Below, piece after piece: positions 1 through 9,646 of a stretch of 34,924 bases of DNA. Made by a program: the position numbers and the translations under genes. How positions within the stretch are numbered: position 1 is the stretch's first letter; every line of letters starts with the position of its first letter. The DNA lies in NCBI RefSeq assembly GCF_000372405.1, contig NZ_AQVC01000025.1, positions 1 through 34,924 of the forward strand. The letters run 5' to 3'. The notes under the pieces are model-generated. The model was not told where the DNA came from. It made no database searches and saw nothing but the letters and a program-made list of their open reading frames with translations. The stretch comes from Porphyromonas somerae DSM 23386 (GTDB lineage: Bacteria > Bacteroidota > Bacteroidia > Bacteroidales > Porphyromonadaceae).

Positions 1-140
1 TATCCACCACCAGAACTACTTCTTACTCCCAGCTCTTTATCGCACAGCTCAAGAATCTTTTTGTACTCCTTGGACTGTAAAATGAAATTTAATCCGCCAA
101 AACGCTGTGCTCTCTCAGAAATTACTTGTATATTTGCCAT
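1..140 (-). CDS. Partial transposase, N-terminus only (IS1380-like)
   Basis: The reverse complement opens with ATG at 140 and stays open for 46 codons to the window edge. The peptide begins MANIQVISERAQRFGGLNF and continues to a Ser/Gly-rich stretch. A short beta-like lead followed by an FGG(L/I)xF motif near residues 14-19 resembles the N-terminus of IS1380-family DDE transposases in Bacteroidetes. The catalytic domain lies outside the window, so completeness cannot be judged and no terminal inverted repeat was identified with confidence. The family call is from the N-terminal motif only; another transposase or a phage-type protein is possible. Confidence 0.5.
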   Translation of the reverse strand, partial: MANIQVISERAQRFGGLNFILQSKEYKKILELCDKELGVRSSSGGG

Positions 141-211
141 ACCCTAACGGGGTGTTAGATATTGTTATTCAGTTATTTATGTCAAGATAAAGATAACAAT
201 TTCTAACGACA

Positions 212-250
212 AAGGGTGAGAAATCGCAAGAAATCTCACCCTTCTTTTTT
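212..250 (+). terminator. Rho-independent terminator
   Basis: AAGGGTGAGA (212-221) pairs perfectly with TCTCACCCTT (234-243) around a 12-nt loop, and TTCTTTTTT follows. The T-run is on the plus strand, so it stops rightward transcription. It lies just upstream of the divergent transposase and may shield the element or be part of its end. Confidence 0.7.
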
Positions 251-493
251 ACCCCTCACTCGACTTGCGGAATCTAGGTGTGACACATCAGTGGGTTAAG
301 CATTAGGAGAGTCAACTGCGGGGTCTCCTATTTATCGGGGTCTATCCCAATTGATCCCATTTACCCCCATGAGATACTCCACCACCCAAAGATTTAGACT
401 GTGAAATGAGGTGAAGAATCTGGCTAAAGTGGATCCACCGAGAGTGATTTTTCAACCGACTGGAATTCAGTCCTATATATTAGCGTTGACCGA

Positions 494-570
494 GTTGCAA
501 CTAAGCAATCGGCGAGTTGCAACTCGGCAAATGCTTAGATGCAACTCGCCAATTGCTTAGTTGCAACTCA
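494..570. repeat. Tandem palindromic array, 22-bp period, four units
   Basis: GTTGCAAC, or GATGCAAC in the third copy, begins at 494, 516, 538 and 560, an exact 22-bp spacing. The core is a palindrome, extended in the second unit to GAGTTGCAACTC. The segments between cores are relatives of AAGCAATTGGC in either orientation: AAGCAATCGGC in the first, GGCAAATGCTT in the second, GCCAATTGCTT in the third. It is non-coding. Function unknown. Confidence 0.8.
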
Positions 571-781
571 TTTTTCACCCTGCTAGCATAGGGTTTATGC
601 AATGGGGTACGTCAGAACTTCCTCGGAGAACCTTGCTAGTGTGTCCAATACGAGCTAAGCATATTATTTCATTATGCTTCTAACCATGCGTCACCTCCTA
701 ATGTGTCGGTCACAAATTACGATATGTGGCAATAAATGGGTACTTTTGCTTTAGTTTGGACATCATAAGAAATGAAAAAGG

Positions 782-2032
782 ATGAATAGTATGTTTAATA
801 AAGACAATGAATTGATATTAGCTATATTTAGCGGTCAGGATAGGCCTGGCATTTCTGCTGCGATCACAGAGACCCTTGCTAAGCATAAAGTGACTATCCT
901 TGATATTGGCCAGAGTGATACTCATAATAATCTAACGCTTGGAATCCTTTTTTCTGCTCTCAGTAGTGAGAATGGGAATATCCTTAAGGAGCTACTATTC
1001 AAAGCTAATGAACTAAACGTCCATGTTTCATTTCAACCAATTACTCCTGAGGAGTACACGCAGTGGGTACAGGCTCAAGGTAAAAATAAGTATATCGTGA
1101 CCCTCCTGGCGAAGCAATTTACAGCCAAGATGGTCTCTGCAATTACTCGTGAAGTGGCTCTGCAGGGAATGAACATTGATGCTCTTGACCGTCTTACAGG
1201 GCGTATCCCACTGATTGAGACGGAGCGTGTTCCCAAAGCAAGTATCGAGATTTCGTTGAGAGGTACCCCTCGGGATAGGGAAGAGCTGCAGCGGAAGTTT
1301 ATGGAGGTGGCGAATAAATATCAGGTGGATATCTCTTTCCAGCAGGATAGTATGTTTAGGCGTATGCGTCGATTGATCTGCTTTGATATGGACTCTACGC
1401 TGATCAAGACGGAGGTGATTGATGAACTTGCCAAGCGTGCTGGAGTTTATGACGAAGTTGCTCATATTACTGAGCGAGCAATGAGAGGTGAGATAGACTT
1501 CAACGAGAGCTTTGTGGAGCGTGTAGCTTTACTCAAAGGACTAGATGTATCGGTGATGCGAGATATCGCAGAGAACTTGCCGCTTATGGAGGGCATGGAG
1601 CGAACTATGAAGATCCTTAAGAGGGTGGGCTTTAAGATTGCCATACTGAGTGGTGGATTTACCTACTTTGGTAAGTATCTCCAAAGTAAATTCGGCATCG
1701 ATTATGTCTATGCTAATGAGCTGGAAGTGGTGGATGGTAAGCTGACTGGCCGTCACCTAGGAGATATTATCGATGGTAAGCGCAAGGCGGAGTTGCTGAA
1801 GCTGATCGCTCAGGTGGAGAAGGTAGATATCCGCCAGACGGTAGCGGTGGGTGATGGAGCTAATGACTTGCCTATGATCAGTATCGCAGGGCTAGGTATT
1901 GCTTTCCATGCAAAGCCAAAGGTGAAGGAGAGTGCACAGCAATCGATTACCACAATGGGGTTGGATGGAATCCTTTACTTCTTGGGATATAAAGACTCTC
2001 ACTTGGATGAGATAGAGTTTTCAATGTATTGA
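782..2032 (+). CDS. serB: Phosphoserine phosphatase with N-terminal ACT domains
   Basis: Cytoplasmic HAD-family enzyme that hydrolyses O-phosphoserine to serine, the last step of serine biosynthesis from 3-phosphoglycerate. 416 aa, the long form. Residues 10-90 look like one ACT domain (the GQDRPGI turn at 18-24 is typical) and 100-190 like a second. The HAD core follows: motif I DMDST with nucleophile D202 and acid/base D204, E211 in the TEVIDELA stretch, motif II S290-G-G, and motif III GDGAND with D358 and D362. All catalytic residues are present. The start could also be the ATG at 791. It is first in a closely spaced group with the Dabb, MGMT-like and YraN-like genes; the gap to the next gene is 21 bp. 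Confidence 0.95.
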   Translation: MNSMFNKDNELILAIFSGQDRPGISAAITETLAKHKVTILDIGQSDTHNNLTLGILFSALSSENGNILKELLFKANELNVHVSFQPITPEEYTQWVQAQGKNKYIVTLLAKQFTAKMVSAITREVALQGMNIDALDRLTGRIPLIETERVPKASIEISLRGTPRDREELQRKFMEVANKYQVDISFQQDSMFRRMRRLICFDMDSTLIKTEVIDELAKRAGVYDEVAHITERAMRGEIDFNESFVERVALLKGLDVSVMRDIAENLPLMEGMERTMKILKRVGFKIAILSGGFTYFGKYLQSKFGIDYVYANELEVVDGKLTGRHLGDIIDGKRKAELLKLIAQVEKVDIRQTVAVGDGANDLPMISIAGLGIAFHAKPKVKESAQQSITTMGLDGILYFLGYKDSHLDEIEFSMY

Positions 2033-2053
2033 TAAGGAATTGAATAATATTGT

Positions 2054-2356
2054 ATGATACGCCATATAGTGCTTTTTGGCTTCGAGTCCTATCCTAGTGG
2101 ACAGAGTAAGGAACAGTTTTTGAAGGAGGCGAAGGCAGCTTTTGAGGAGTTGCCACAGCATATTGATTGCTTGAAAAGTCTTAAAGTGAGCTTCAATATC
2201 AATCCTAATGAGTCGTACGACCTAATGCTGGAAGGGGTATTGAGTAGTGCAGATGAAATAGAGATTTATGCAAAGCATCCGGAGCATGTGGCTAGAGTGA
2301 AGCAGTATATTAAGCCTTTTGTGTCAAAACGAGCTTGCGTGGATATAGAAGAGTAG
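2054..2356 (+). CDS. Stress-responsive A/B-barrel (Dabb) domain protein
   Basis: 100-aa protein with the Dabb ferredoxin-like fold signature: MIRHIVLFGF at the N-terminus, a helix with many acidic and basic residues (about 19-36), and the late motif with the YAKHPEHV stretch at residues 72-79. Such proteins are small dimeric alpha/beta barrels; in bacteria most have no assigned reaction. It follows serB by 21 bp and its stop codon TAG overlaps the likely GTG start of the next gene by one base, so it is probably co-transcribed. Nothing in the sequence points to a substrate. Confidence 0.85.
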   Translation: MIRHIVLFGFESYPSGQSKEQFLKEAKAAFEELPQHIDCLKSLKVSFNINPNESYDLMLEGVLSSADEIEIYAKHPEHVARVKQYIKPFVSKRACVDIEE

Positions 2357-2829
2357 TGGATCGGTATTATTTTCGTTCGCCTGTAGGCATAGTGGAGTGC
2401 CTACTAGAGGAGAGCGGGAAGATACTATCTTGTAATCCTTGCAAAACTGCTGACAATTCACTTATTAAGTATGCCATAGAAAGCCACCCAAAGCTAGCCG
2501 ATGCATTTAGATGTATCTCGCCAGCGCCACCTCAGTATACTTTAGACCTTTTAGCACCAAGCTGGGCACCTCACTTTTGGTTGACTTTGAGCCAAATACC
2601 ATACGGTGCCACTCTCTCCTATTCGGAGTTGGCATCTCGTTTAGGACTTAGTAGCGGTTTTGCACGGGTTATAGGTTCTCAGTTGGGAAGGAACAAGCAT
2701 TTTCTGCTACTACCTTGCCATAGGGTGATAAAATCTGACCATACACTGGGAGGGTATAAATGGGGTACTCAACTAAAGAGAAAGATCTTAGACTACGAAC
2801 AAAATGGCCAAGCTAATAGATACGAATAG
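2356..2829 (+). CDS. MGMT/ATL-family methylated-DNA cysteine methyltransferase
   Basis: Repair protein of the O6-alkylguanine transferase family. With GTG at 2356 it has 157 aa. The C-terminal DNA-binding domain carries the YGATLSYSELA helix region (83-93), the RVIGSQLGRN stretch (104-113) and the active motif PCHRV with acceptor Cys121, then GGYKWG. Because the acceptor Cys is present, it should be a true suicide transferase rather than an alkyltransferase-like protein. The frame is open further up to a TTG at 2335, but GTG at 2356 directly overlaps the previous stop (TAGTG) and gives the usual start just before the Y/F-rich first strand. Its end overlaps the YraN-like gene by 26 bp. Confidence 0.85.
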   Translation: MDRYYFRSPVGIVECLLEESGKILSCNPCKTADNSLIKYAIESHPKLADAFRCISPAPPQYTLDLLAPSWAPHFWLTLSQIPYGATLSYSELASRLGLSSGFARVIGSQLGRNKHFLLLPCHRVIKSDHTLGGYKWGTQLKRKILDYEQNGQANRYE

Positions 2830-3193
2830 GGTAGATGGACATTTCATGGAGCTGATCATTTGTGAAGAGCTTAGCAAGAGAGGCTTTGTGATTTTGGAAC
2901 GGAACTACAAGGTGGGGCGACTAGAGATAGATATCATAGCACTGGAGGGAGATGTCCTTTGTTTTATTGAAGTAAAGAGCCGATCCAATCCTATCATTAT
3001 GTCGGAATTGGATCGACTAGTCACACCTGAACAGCAGAATCATCTCATCTGGGCTTCCAATAGGTATTGCCAAAATCTCAGAAGGGTGAAGTATAAGACA
3101 GTCCGCTTTGATTATATTCTAGTCTATGCTCCAGATAAGGTTCATCCAAAGAGTGTCAAGCATATAAGGAATGCTTTTGTCCCAACTGTATGA
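2804..3193 (+). CDS. YraN/UPF0102 family nuclease-like protein
   Basis: 129-aa protein of the UPF0102 family, predicted to have a restriction-endonuclease-like fold. The PD-(D/E)xK-type pattern is visible: E16 in the first helix, E41-I-D43 after the strand where the family usually has GEID, and E56-V-K58-S-R in the strand that follows. Residue 39-40 is RL instead of the commoner GE, a mild departure. The biochemical role of the family is not settled; it is often linked to recombination or DNA uptake. It overlaps the MGMT-like gene by 26 bp, which suggests translational coupling in a DNA-repair-flavoured pair. Confidence 0.85.
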   Translation: MAKLIDTNRVDGHFMELIICEELSKRGFVILERNYKVGRLEIDIIALEGDVLCFIEVKSRSNPIIMSELDRLVTPEQQNHLIWASNRYCQNLRRVKYKTVRFDYILVYAPDKVHPKSVKHIRNAFVPTV

Positions 3194-3309
3194 GGTAATT
3201 GTCATAGTGAACAAGCGTTATGGGAGTGGTGTCATTGAGCGCAGTAGGGAATAGTAGGTTGGAGGGAATAAAAGACCTTTGAAGCCTAGAATAACTAATA
3301 TTTTTTTTG

Positions 3310-3317
3310 TACCTTTG
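3310..3317 (+). promoter_or_regulatory. Bacteroidetes -7 box for gyrB
   Basis: TACCTTTG matches the TAnnTTTG -7 consensus of Bacteroidetes sigma factor. It lies 57 bases before the gyrB ATG, in the only non-coding gap upstream. No TTTG was found at the usual 19-21 bp upstream; the nearest is at 3278-3281. Confidence 0.55.
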
Positions 3318-3368
3318 TATGTAATAGGGGTGGGCTATATGGGGGAGTCTGAGTGAATAAGTACATAG

Positions 3369-5351
<1,983 letters not shown>

Positions 5352-5386
5352 TTGCTCGGCATCTTTATAAAGCATTAATTTTTCAT

Positions 5387-5422
5387 AGGGGGTACAAGGG
5401 ATGCATCTCTCTTGTGCCCCCT
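5387..5422. terminator. Strong hairpin after gyrB
   Basis: AGGGGGTACAAG (5387-5398) pairs with CTTGTGCCCCCT (5411-5422), 12 bp with one G-T wobble, around a 12-nt loop. No T-run follows on the plus strand; an A/T stretch with five T lies just before it. It may end gyrB transcription imperfectly or act in the leader of the next gene, whose ATG is 21 bases further on. Confidence 0.55.
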
Positions 5423-5443
5423 AATTCATAAATGAACTAAGCT

Positions 5444-7174
5444 ATGAAAGACGATCAATTGCTGAGTAAAATAGACTTCTCTTTAGAGACCTTACAGCGA
5501 GATATTGATAAGGTCAATCCGAACTCAGGAAAGAAGCCTGTTATTGGCATTTCTGCTAACCATAATCATCTGGATGAAAATAGGCTCACTCATACATATG
5601 GTGATTGTATTCGTCATGCCGGTGGAATCCCTTTGATGATCCCGCAGACCACTGATTTAGAGCTTCTATTGGCTACGCTAGGTCGATGTGATGGATTGGT
5701 GTTATCGGGAGGTTGTGATATCCACTCTTTGTGGTGGGGTGAGGAGCCTGCTCCTGGTGTAAATACCATTGATCATCTCAAGGACTATTACGACTTGGCT
5801 CTTGTGAAGTGTGCGATCAAGTGGAATATACCTATCCTAGGCATATGTCGGGGCTTACAGATCCTAAATGTAGCACTAGGAGGTACCTTAATTCAAGACC
5901 TAGCCAGTAAGGATAACCTCATTAACCATAATCAAACCGCCTCGAGGTATGAGGTTTGGCATAAGGTATATATTTCGCCGAATAGTCGGCTCCAGAGAAT
6001 TTTGAGGGAGGAGGAGTTGTTGGTCAACTCTTTTCACCACCAAGCGGTAGGTGTTGTGGCACCAGGTGGTACAGTATGTGCTACCTCTAGCGATGGAGTT
6101 ATTGAGGCGGTAGATTATTATCCTGAATACAATGCTCTAGGAGTACAATGGCATCCTGAAGCCTTGGCTTGGGAAGGAAAGACGGCACATCACCATCTTT
6201 TTACCCACATAGTTGATGAAGCGAAGCTTTATCAACACGCTCGCGCTTTCCATAAGCACCATTTGACGCTTGATTCGCACGTGGATACCCCTTCTATTTT
6301 GGTGGGAAATCCTTGCGCCGAAAACTTACAGCCTAAAGTGGATTATAGTGGAATGATTACTGGTGGACTGGACCTCGTCTTTATGGCTGCCTATGTACCT
6401 CAGGGTTCGGAGAAGCCTTTTGAGCAAGTCCTCGAGATGCTGGAGGCAACGGATGCTTATGTGACAGCACATCGGGAGGATATGAAGCTCATTTATGACA
6501 CAACTACTGTGCCTCATGCAAAGAGGATGGGTCTAGTGATGGTCTGTAAGGCGGTGGAGAATGGGTACGCAATCGGGAATGACTTGCACAAACTAGAAGA
6601 GTTGGCTCGAAGAGGGGTGAAGTATATGACGCTTTGCCACAATGGAGATAACTTGATTTGTGACTCGGCTATGAAGAGTAGCCAAACCCATGGAGGTCTT
6701 AGTGACTTTGGGGTGGAGGTAGTGCGTGAGATGAATCGCCTAGGTATTGCTGTTGATGTCTCTCACGCCTCGGATAGTACGGTGGCTCAGGTACTGGAGA
6801 TAAGCAATCGACCAATTATAGCTAGTCATAGTTCCTGTAGAGCCCTCTATAACCACCCAAGGAATCTACCAGATGAGTTACTCAAGGCTATTGCAGAAAA
6901 GGGTGGCGTCATCCAACTATGTATGTACCATGGCTTCCTCAAGGAGCAAGGAGCTACTGTAGCAGACTTTGTGGATCACATTGAGCATGCCATCAACATT
7001 GTGGGAGCGGATCATGTAGGAATTGGTACCGACTTTGATGGCGGTGGTGAGGTGATAGGATGCAGAAGTACCTCCCAATTACTGAGGGTTACTATGGAGA
7101 TGATGTCTCGAGGACTTGCTATAAAGCAACTAGAAGGCATATGGGGAAAGAATTTACTAAAAGTTATACTCTAA
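5444..7174 (+). CDS. Fusion: class I glutamine amidotransferase-like (C26) + M19 membrane-dipeptidase-like
   Basis: 576-aa two-domain protein. Residues 32-255 are a peptidase C26 / gamma-glutamyl-GABA hydrolase-like domain with nucleophile Cys135 in GICRG and the His237-x-Glu239 dyad in QWHPE. Residues 265-576 are a peptidase M19 (renal dipeptidase) domain with zinc ligands His279-x-Asp281, Glu372 in VENG, His441 (DVSHAS) and His462 (ASHSS), and Asp530 in GTDFDG. Both active sites appear complete. C26 enzymes cut gamma-glutamyl amides and M19 enzymes cut dipeptides, so one chain could strip a gamma-glutamyl group and then split the remaining dipeptide, for example in glutathione-type peptide salvage; this is inference. 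No signal peptide is visible, so a cytoplasmic location is likely despite the M19 name. Confidence 0.9.
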   Translation: MKDDQLLSKIDFSLETLQRDIDKVNPNSGKKPVIGISANHNHLDENRLTHTYGDCIRHAGGIPLMIPQTTDLELLLATLGRCDGLVLSGGCDIHSLWWGEEPAPGVNTIDHLKDYYDLALVKCAIKWNIPILGICRGLQILNVALGGTLIQDLASKDNLINHNQTASRYEVWHKVYISPNSRLQRILREEELLVNSFHHQAVGVVAPGGTVCATSSDGVIEAVDYYPEYNALGVQWHPEALAWEGKTAHHHLFTHIVDEAKLYQHARAFHKHHLTLDSHVDTPSILVGNPCAENLQPKVDYSGMITGGLDLVFMAAYVPQGSEKPFEQVLEMLEATDAYVTAHREDMKLIYDTTTVPHAKRMGLVMVCKAVENGYAIGNDLHKLEELARRGVKYMTLCHNGDNLICDSAMKSSQTHGGLSDFGVEVVREMNRLGIAVDVSHASDSTVAQVLEISNRPIIASHSSCRALYNHPRNLPDELLKAIAEKGGVIQLCMYHGFLKEQGATVADFVDHIEHAINIVGADHVGIGTDFDGGGEVIGCRSTSQLLRVTMEMMSRGLAIKQLEGIWGKNLLKVIL

Positions 7175-7180
7175 TTTTAT

Positions 7181-7188
7181 TACCTTTG
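7181..7188 (+). promoter_or_regulatory. Bacteroidetes -7 box for nfnAB
   Basis: TACCTTTG fits TAnnTTTG, 40 bases before the nfnA ATG and directly after the stop of the fusion gene. No matching TTTG -33 element at standard spacing. Confidence 0.55.
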
Positions 7189-7228
7189 CACACAAGTTTA
7201 TTGATTTATCCAATACACATAACTCATT

Positions 7229-8032
7229 ATGAATAAAATCGTATCTAGGGAAAACCTATCCGAAAGAGTGGTAAAGTTCGTCATTGAAGCCCCTCGAATT
7301 GCAAAGTCTCGTAAAGCAGGGCACTTTGTAATTGTTCGCGTTGGTGAAAAGGGGGAGAGGATCCCACTTACTATTGCTGATTCAGATGTTGATGCCGGCA
7401 CGATCACATTGGTGGTACAAAATGTAGGACGGAGCTCCAGCAAGCTCTGTGAGCTACACGAGGGTGACTATGTTACCGATGTGGTAGGGCCACTTGGACA
7501 AGCTACAAAGATCAAGAAGTATGGCACGGTGATTTGTGCAGGTGGAGGAGTGGGGGTAGCCCCATTGTTCCCTATTGTACAAGCAATGCATAAGGCCGGT
7601 AATCGGGTGATTGTAGTTCTCGCTGCGAGGAATAAAGACCTGATCATACTGGAGAAGGAGATGAGGGCTAATTCGGACGAAGTGGTGATTATGACTGATG
7701 ATGGTTCCTCGGGAAAGAAGGGACTCGTCACTGCCGGAATTGAGGAGGTGCTTCAGCGTGAGCACGTGGATCTGTGCGTCACGATTGGCCCTGCCATAAT
7801 GATGAAGTTTGTGGCGGAGCTAACTAAGAAGTATGAGGTGCCAACATTTGCTAGCCTCAATACAATTATGGTGGATGGGACTGGCATGTGTGGCGCGTGC
7901 CGAATTACCGTGGACGGGCAGACAAAGTTTGTATGTGTGGATGGTCCGGAATTTGATGCACACAAGGTGGACTTTGATGAGATGCTAAAGCGTATGAATG
8001 CATTTAGAGACCAGGAATTGATCAATAGATAA
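7229..8032 (+). CDS. nfnA: NfnA-like FAD/NAD-binding, [2Fe-2S] subunit
   Basis: 267-aa ferredoxin-NADP reductase-like subunit. The N-terminal FAD barrel shows RIPLTIADSD (about 49-58), where related enzymes have RxYS/T. The NAD-binding domain begins with VICAGGGVGVAPLFPI (about 101-116). The C-terminus carries the [2Fe-2S] cysteines, including CGAC at 221-224 and another about 12 residues later in FVCVDGP. This is the layout of NfnA and of the PyrK/HydG-type sulfide or dihydroorotate dehydrogenase-like proteins. The gene directly downstream, six bases on, encodes the NfnB partner, so the NADH-dependent reduced ferredoxin:NADP+ oxidoreductase reading (electron bifurcation) is preferred. Confidence 0.88.
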   Translation: MNKIVSRENLSERVVKFVIEAPRIAKSRKAGHFVIVRVGEKGERIPLTIADSDVDAGTITLVVQNVGRSSSKLCELHEGDYVTDVVGPLGQATKIKKYGTVICAGGGVGVAPLFPIVQAMHKAGNRVIVVLAARNKDLIILEKEMRANSDEVVIMTDDGSSGKKGLVTAGIEEVLQREHVDLCVTIGPAIMMKFVAELTKKYEVPTFASLNTIMVDGTGMCGACRITVDGQTKFVCVDGPEFDAHKVDFDEMLKRMNAFRDQELINR

Positions 8033-8038
8033 TCGTAT

Positions 8039-9517
8039 ATGGAACTTGTAAAAGAAAGAAGGGCACAAGAGTGGCGTGAGCAACTTAGAAAAAGCATGAG
8101 TGCCAAGGATAGAATGGCCCTTAAGAGGGTGGAGATGCCTTCACTCGATGGAAAATATAGAGCGACTAATCATGAGGAGGTGAGCCTCGGACTTACTGAT
8201 GAGATGGCTCTTCAAGAGTCTAAGCGATGCCTTGACTGTGCTAGTCCTACCTGTATGGAGGGATGTCCTGTAAGCATTCATATTCCAAGCTTTTTGAAGT
8301 ATGTAGAAGCCGGAAAGCCTCTTGAGGCAGCTAAGATTATTCGAGAAACGAGCTCCCTCCCTGGTGTCTGTGGTCGAGTATGTCCGCAAGAGAGACAATG
8401 TGAGAGTAAGTGTATTTATACTCAGAAACTGAAGAAGCCAGCAGTGGCCATTGGCTTCTTGGAGCGCTATGTATCTGATTACGAAAGAGAGGCGATCCTA
8501 TCTGGTAAAGCTGGTGAAGAGCACGAGAAGATTGTCCCCAATGGCATTAAGGTGGCTGTAGCGGGGTCAGGTCCTGCTGGTCTATCTTGCGCTGGTGATT
8601 TGGCTAAGTGGGGATATGATGTCACGGTCTTTGAGGCGCTTCATGAATTAGGTGGCGTACTTAGATATGGTATTCCAGAGTTTAGGCTCCCTAATGATAT
8701 TGTAGACTTTGAGATTGATAAGCTCAAAGCCCTTGGCATCAAGTTTGAAACCAATGTGATTGTTGGCAAGACTGTTTCTTATCAAGACTTACATGACGAG
8801 GGATTCAAAGCAATATTCGTAGGTAGTGGAGCTGGCCTGCCAAGGTTTATGCATATTCCTGGAGAGAACCTGGTGGGTGTGATGTCTAGTAATGAGTACC
8901 TGACGCGTGTCAATCTAATGCATGCAGGGCAGCCTGGTGCTGATACCCCTGTATCTCACGGCAAGAGAGTGGCGGTAATAGGTGGTGGCAATACCGCTAT
9001 GGACTCTGTTCGTACCGCTCTCCGTCTTGGCGCAGAGCGTGCCATGATTGTCTATCGTCGTAGCGAAGAGGAGATGCCAGCTCGTCTGGAGGAGGTACAT
9101 CACGCTAAGGAAGAAGGGGTGGAATTTATGACGCTCCACAATCCTGTAGAGTACGTAGATGATGGTACTGGTAAGGTTTGTGCGATGAAGGTCCAGAAGA
9201 TGGAGCTTGGCGAGCCGGATGCCTCTGGTCGTCGCAGTCCTATTCCAATTGAAGGGGCTATTGAAGAGATTCCAGTGGACCAAGTAGTAGTTAGTGTGGG
9301 GGTATCTCCAAACCCTATCATTCCAAATAACTTTGAAGGACTTAATATCTCTAAGCGGGGCACTATTATCGTAAACGAAGAGAGTAGTCAGAGTGACTTG
9401 AGTGATGTTTTCGCTGGTGGTGACATTGTACGAGGAGGGGCAACTGTGATTCTTGCTATGGGTGATGGTCGTAAGGCGGCTGCAGGAATGCACAAATACC
9501 TACAAAGCCTTAAGTAG
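8039..9517 (+). CDS. nfnB: NfnB-like / glutamate synthase small-subunit-like flavoprotein
   Basis: 492-aa flavoprotein. The N-terminal cysteines C64, C67, C72, C76 and C111, C115, C121, C125 fit two [4Fe-4S] clusters of the GltD/DPYD N-terminal type. FAD site GSGPAG at 176-181 and a second dinucleotide site GGGNTA near 314-319 for NADPH. A late FAD-contact motif VFAGGDIVRGGATVI follows. GltD homologues share this fold, but there is no large glutamate synthase subunit nearby and NfnA precedes it by six bases, so a role as the large subunit of the Nfn complex is more likely: it would couple NADPH with ferredoxin and NADH. Older annotation would call it homotetrameric glutamate synthase (gltA). 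Confidence 0.88.
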   Translation: MELVKERRAQEWREQLRKSMSAKDRMALKRVEMPSLDGKYRATNHEEVSLGLTDEMALQESKRCLDCASPTCMEGCPVSIHIPSFLKYVEAGKPLEAAKIIRETSSLPGVCGRVCPQERQCESKCIYTQKLKKPAVAIGFLERYVSDYEREAILSGKAGEEHEKIVPNGIKVAVAGSGPAGLSCAGDLAKWGYDVTVFEALHELGGVLRYGIPEFRLPNDIVDFEIDKLKALGIKFETNVIVGKTVSYQDLHDEGFKAIFVGSGAGLPRFMHIPGENLVGVMSSNEYLTRVNLMHAGQPGADTPVSHGKRVAVIGGGNTAMDSVRTALRLGAERAMIVYRRSEEEMPARLEEVHHAKEEGVEFMTLHNPVEYVDDGTGKVCAMKVQKMELGEPDASGRRSPIPIEGAIEEIPVDQVVVSVGVSPNPIIPNNFEGLNISKRGTIIVNEESSQSDLSDVFAGGDIVRGGATVILAMGDGRKAAAGMHKYLQSLK

Positions 9518-9550
9518 TACCATCGCCATTCACTAAGTACTAATATGATA

Positions 9551-9596
9551 GAGGGGGGTATTGAAACTCACACGTTTTAATATCCCCTCATTTTTT
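9551..9596 (+). terminator. Rho-independent terminator after nfnB
   Basis: GAGGGG and the following GTATTGAAAC pair with GTTTTAATATCCCCTC, a long stem with one bulged G and two wobbles, and six T follow at 9591-9596. It separates nfnAB from the FKBP genes. Confidence 0.75.
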
Positions 9597-9598
9597 GC

Positions 9599-9606
9599 TA
9601 TCTTTG
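9599..9606 (+). promoter_or_regulatory. Bacteroidetes -7 box for the FKBP genes
   Basis: TATCTTTG, a full TAnnTTTG match, directly after the nfnB terminator and 40 bases before the first FKBP gene. A TTTT at 9575-9578 sits at the right distance (20 bp) for a degenerate -33 element. Confidence 0.65.
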
Positions 9607-9646
9607 CAACCGAGTTATTACAAAGTTTAATTGAATAGAGATTATA

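Larger units (their letters stand above)
141..781. other. Non-coding region between transposase and serB
   Basis: No convincing gene was seen in these 641 bases. They hold a rho-independent terminator (212-250), a 7-bp hairpin TAGGAGA/TCTCCTA around 304-330, and a palindromic array with a 22-bp period (494-570). No clear TAnnTTTG promoter box was found in the last 120 bases before serB. Confidence 0.6.

Noticed and set aside
494-570. Array read as a CRISPR
   Set aside because: Units are 22 bp in total with no unique spacers of 30 bp or more, and no cas genes are in the window; the same holds for 15878-15963.
8915-9493. 192-codon minus-strand open frame inside nfnB
   Set aside because: Overlaps a complete flavoprotein gene and its translation has no recognisable domain.
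8039-9517. Glutamate synthase small subunit
   Set aside because: No large glutamate synthase subunit is next to it, and the NfnA partner precedes it by six bases; the Nfn reading fits better.
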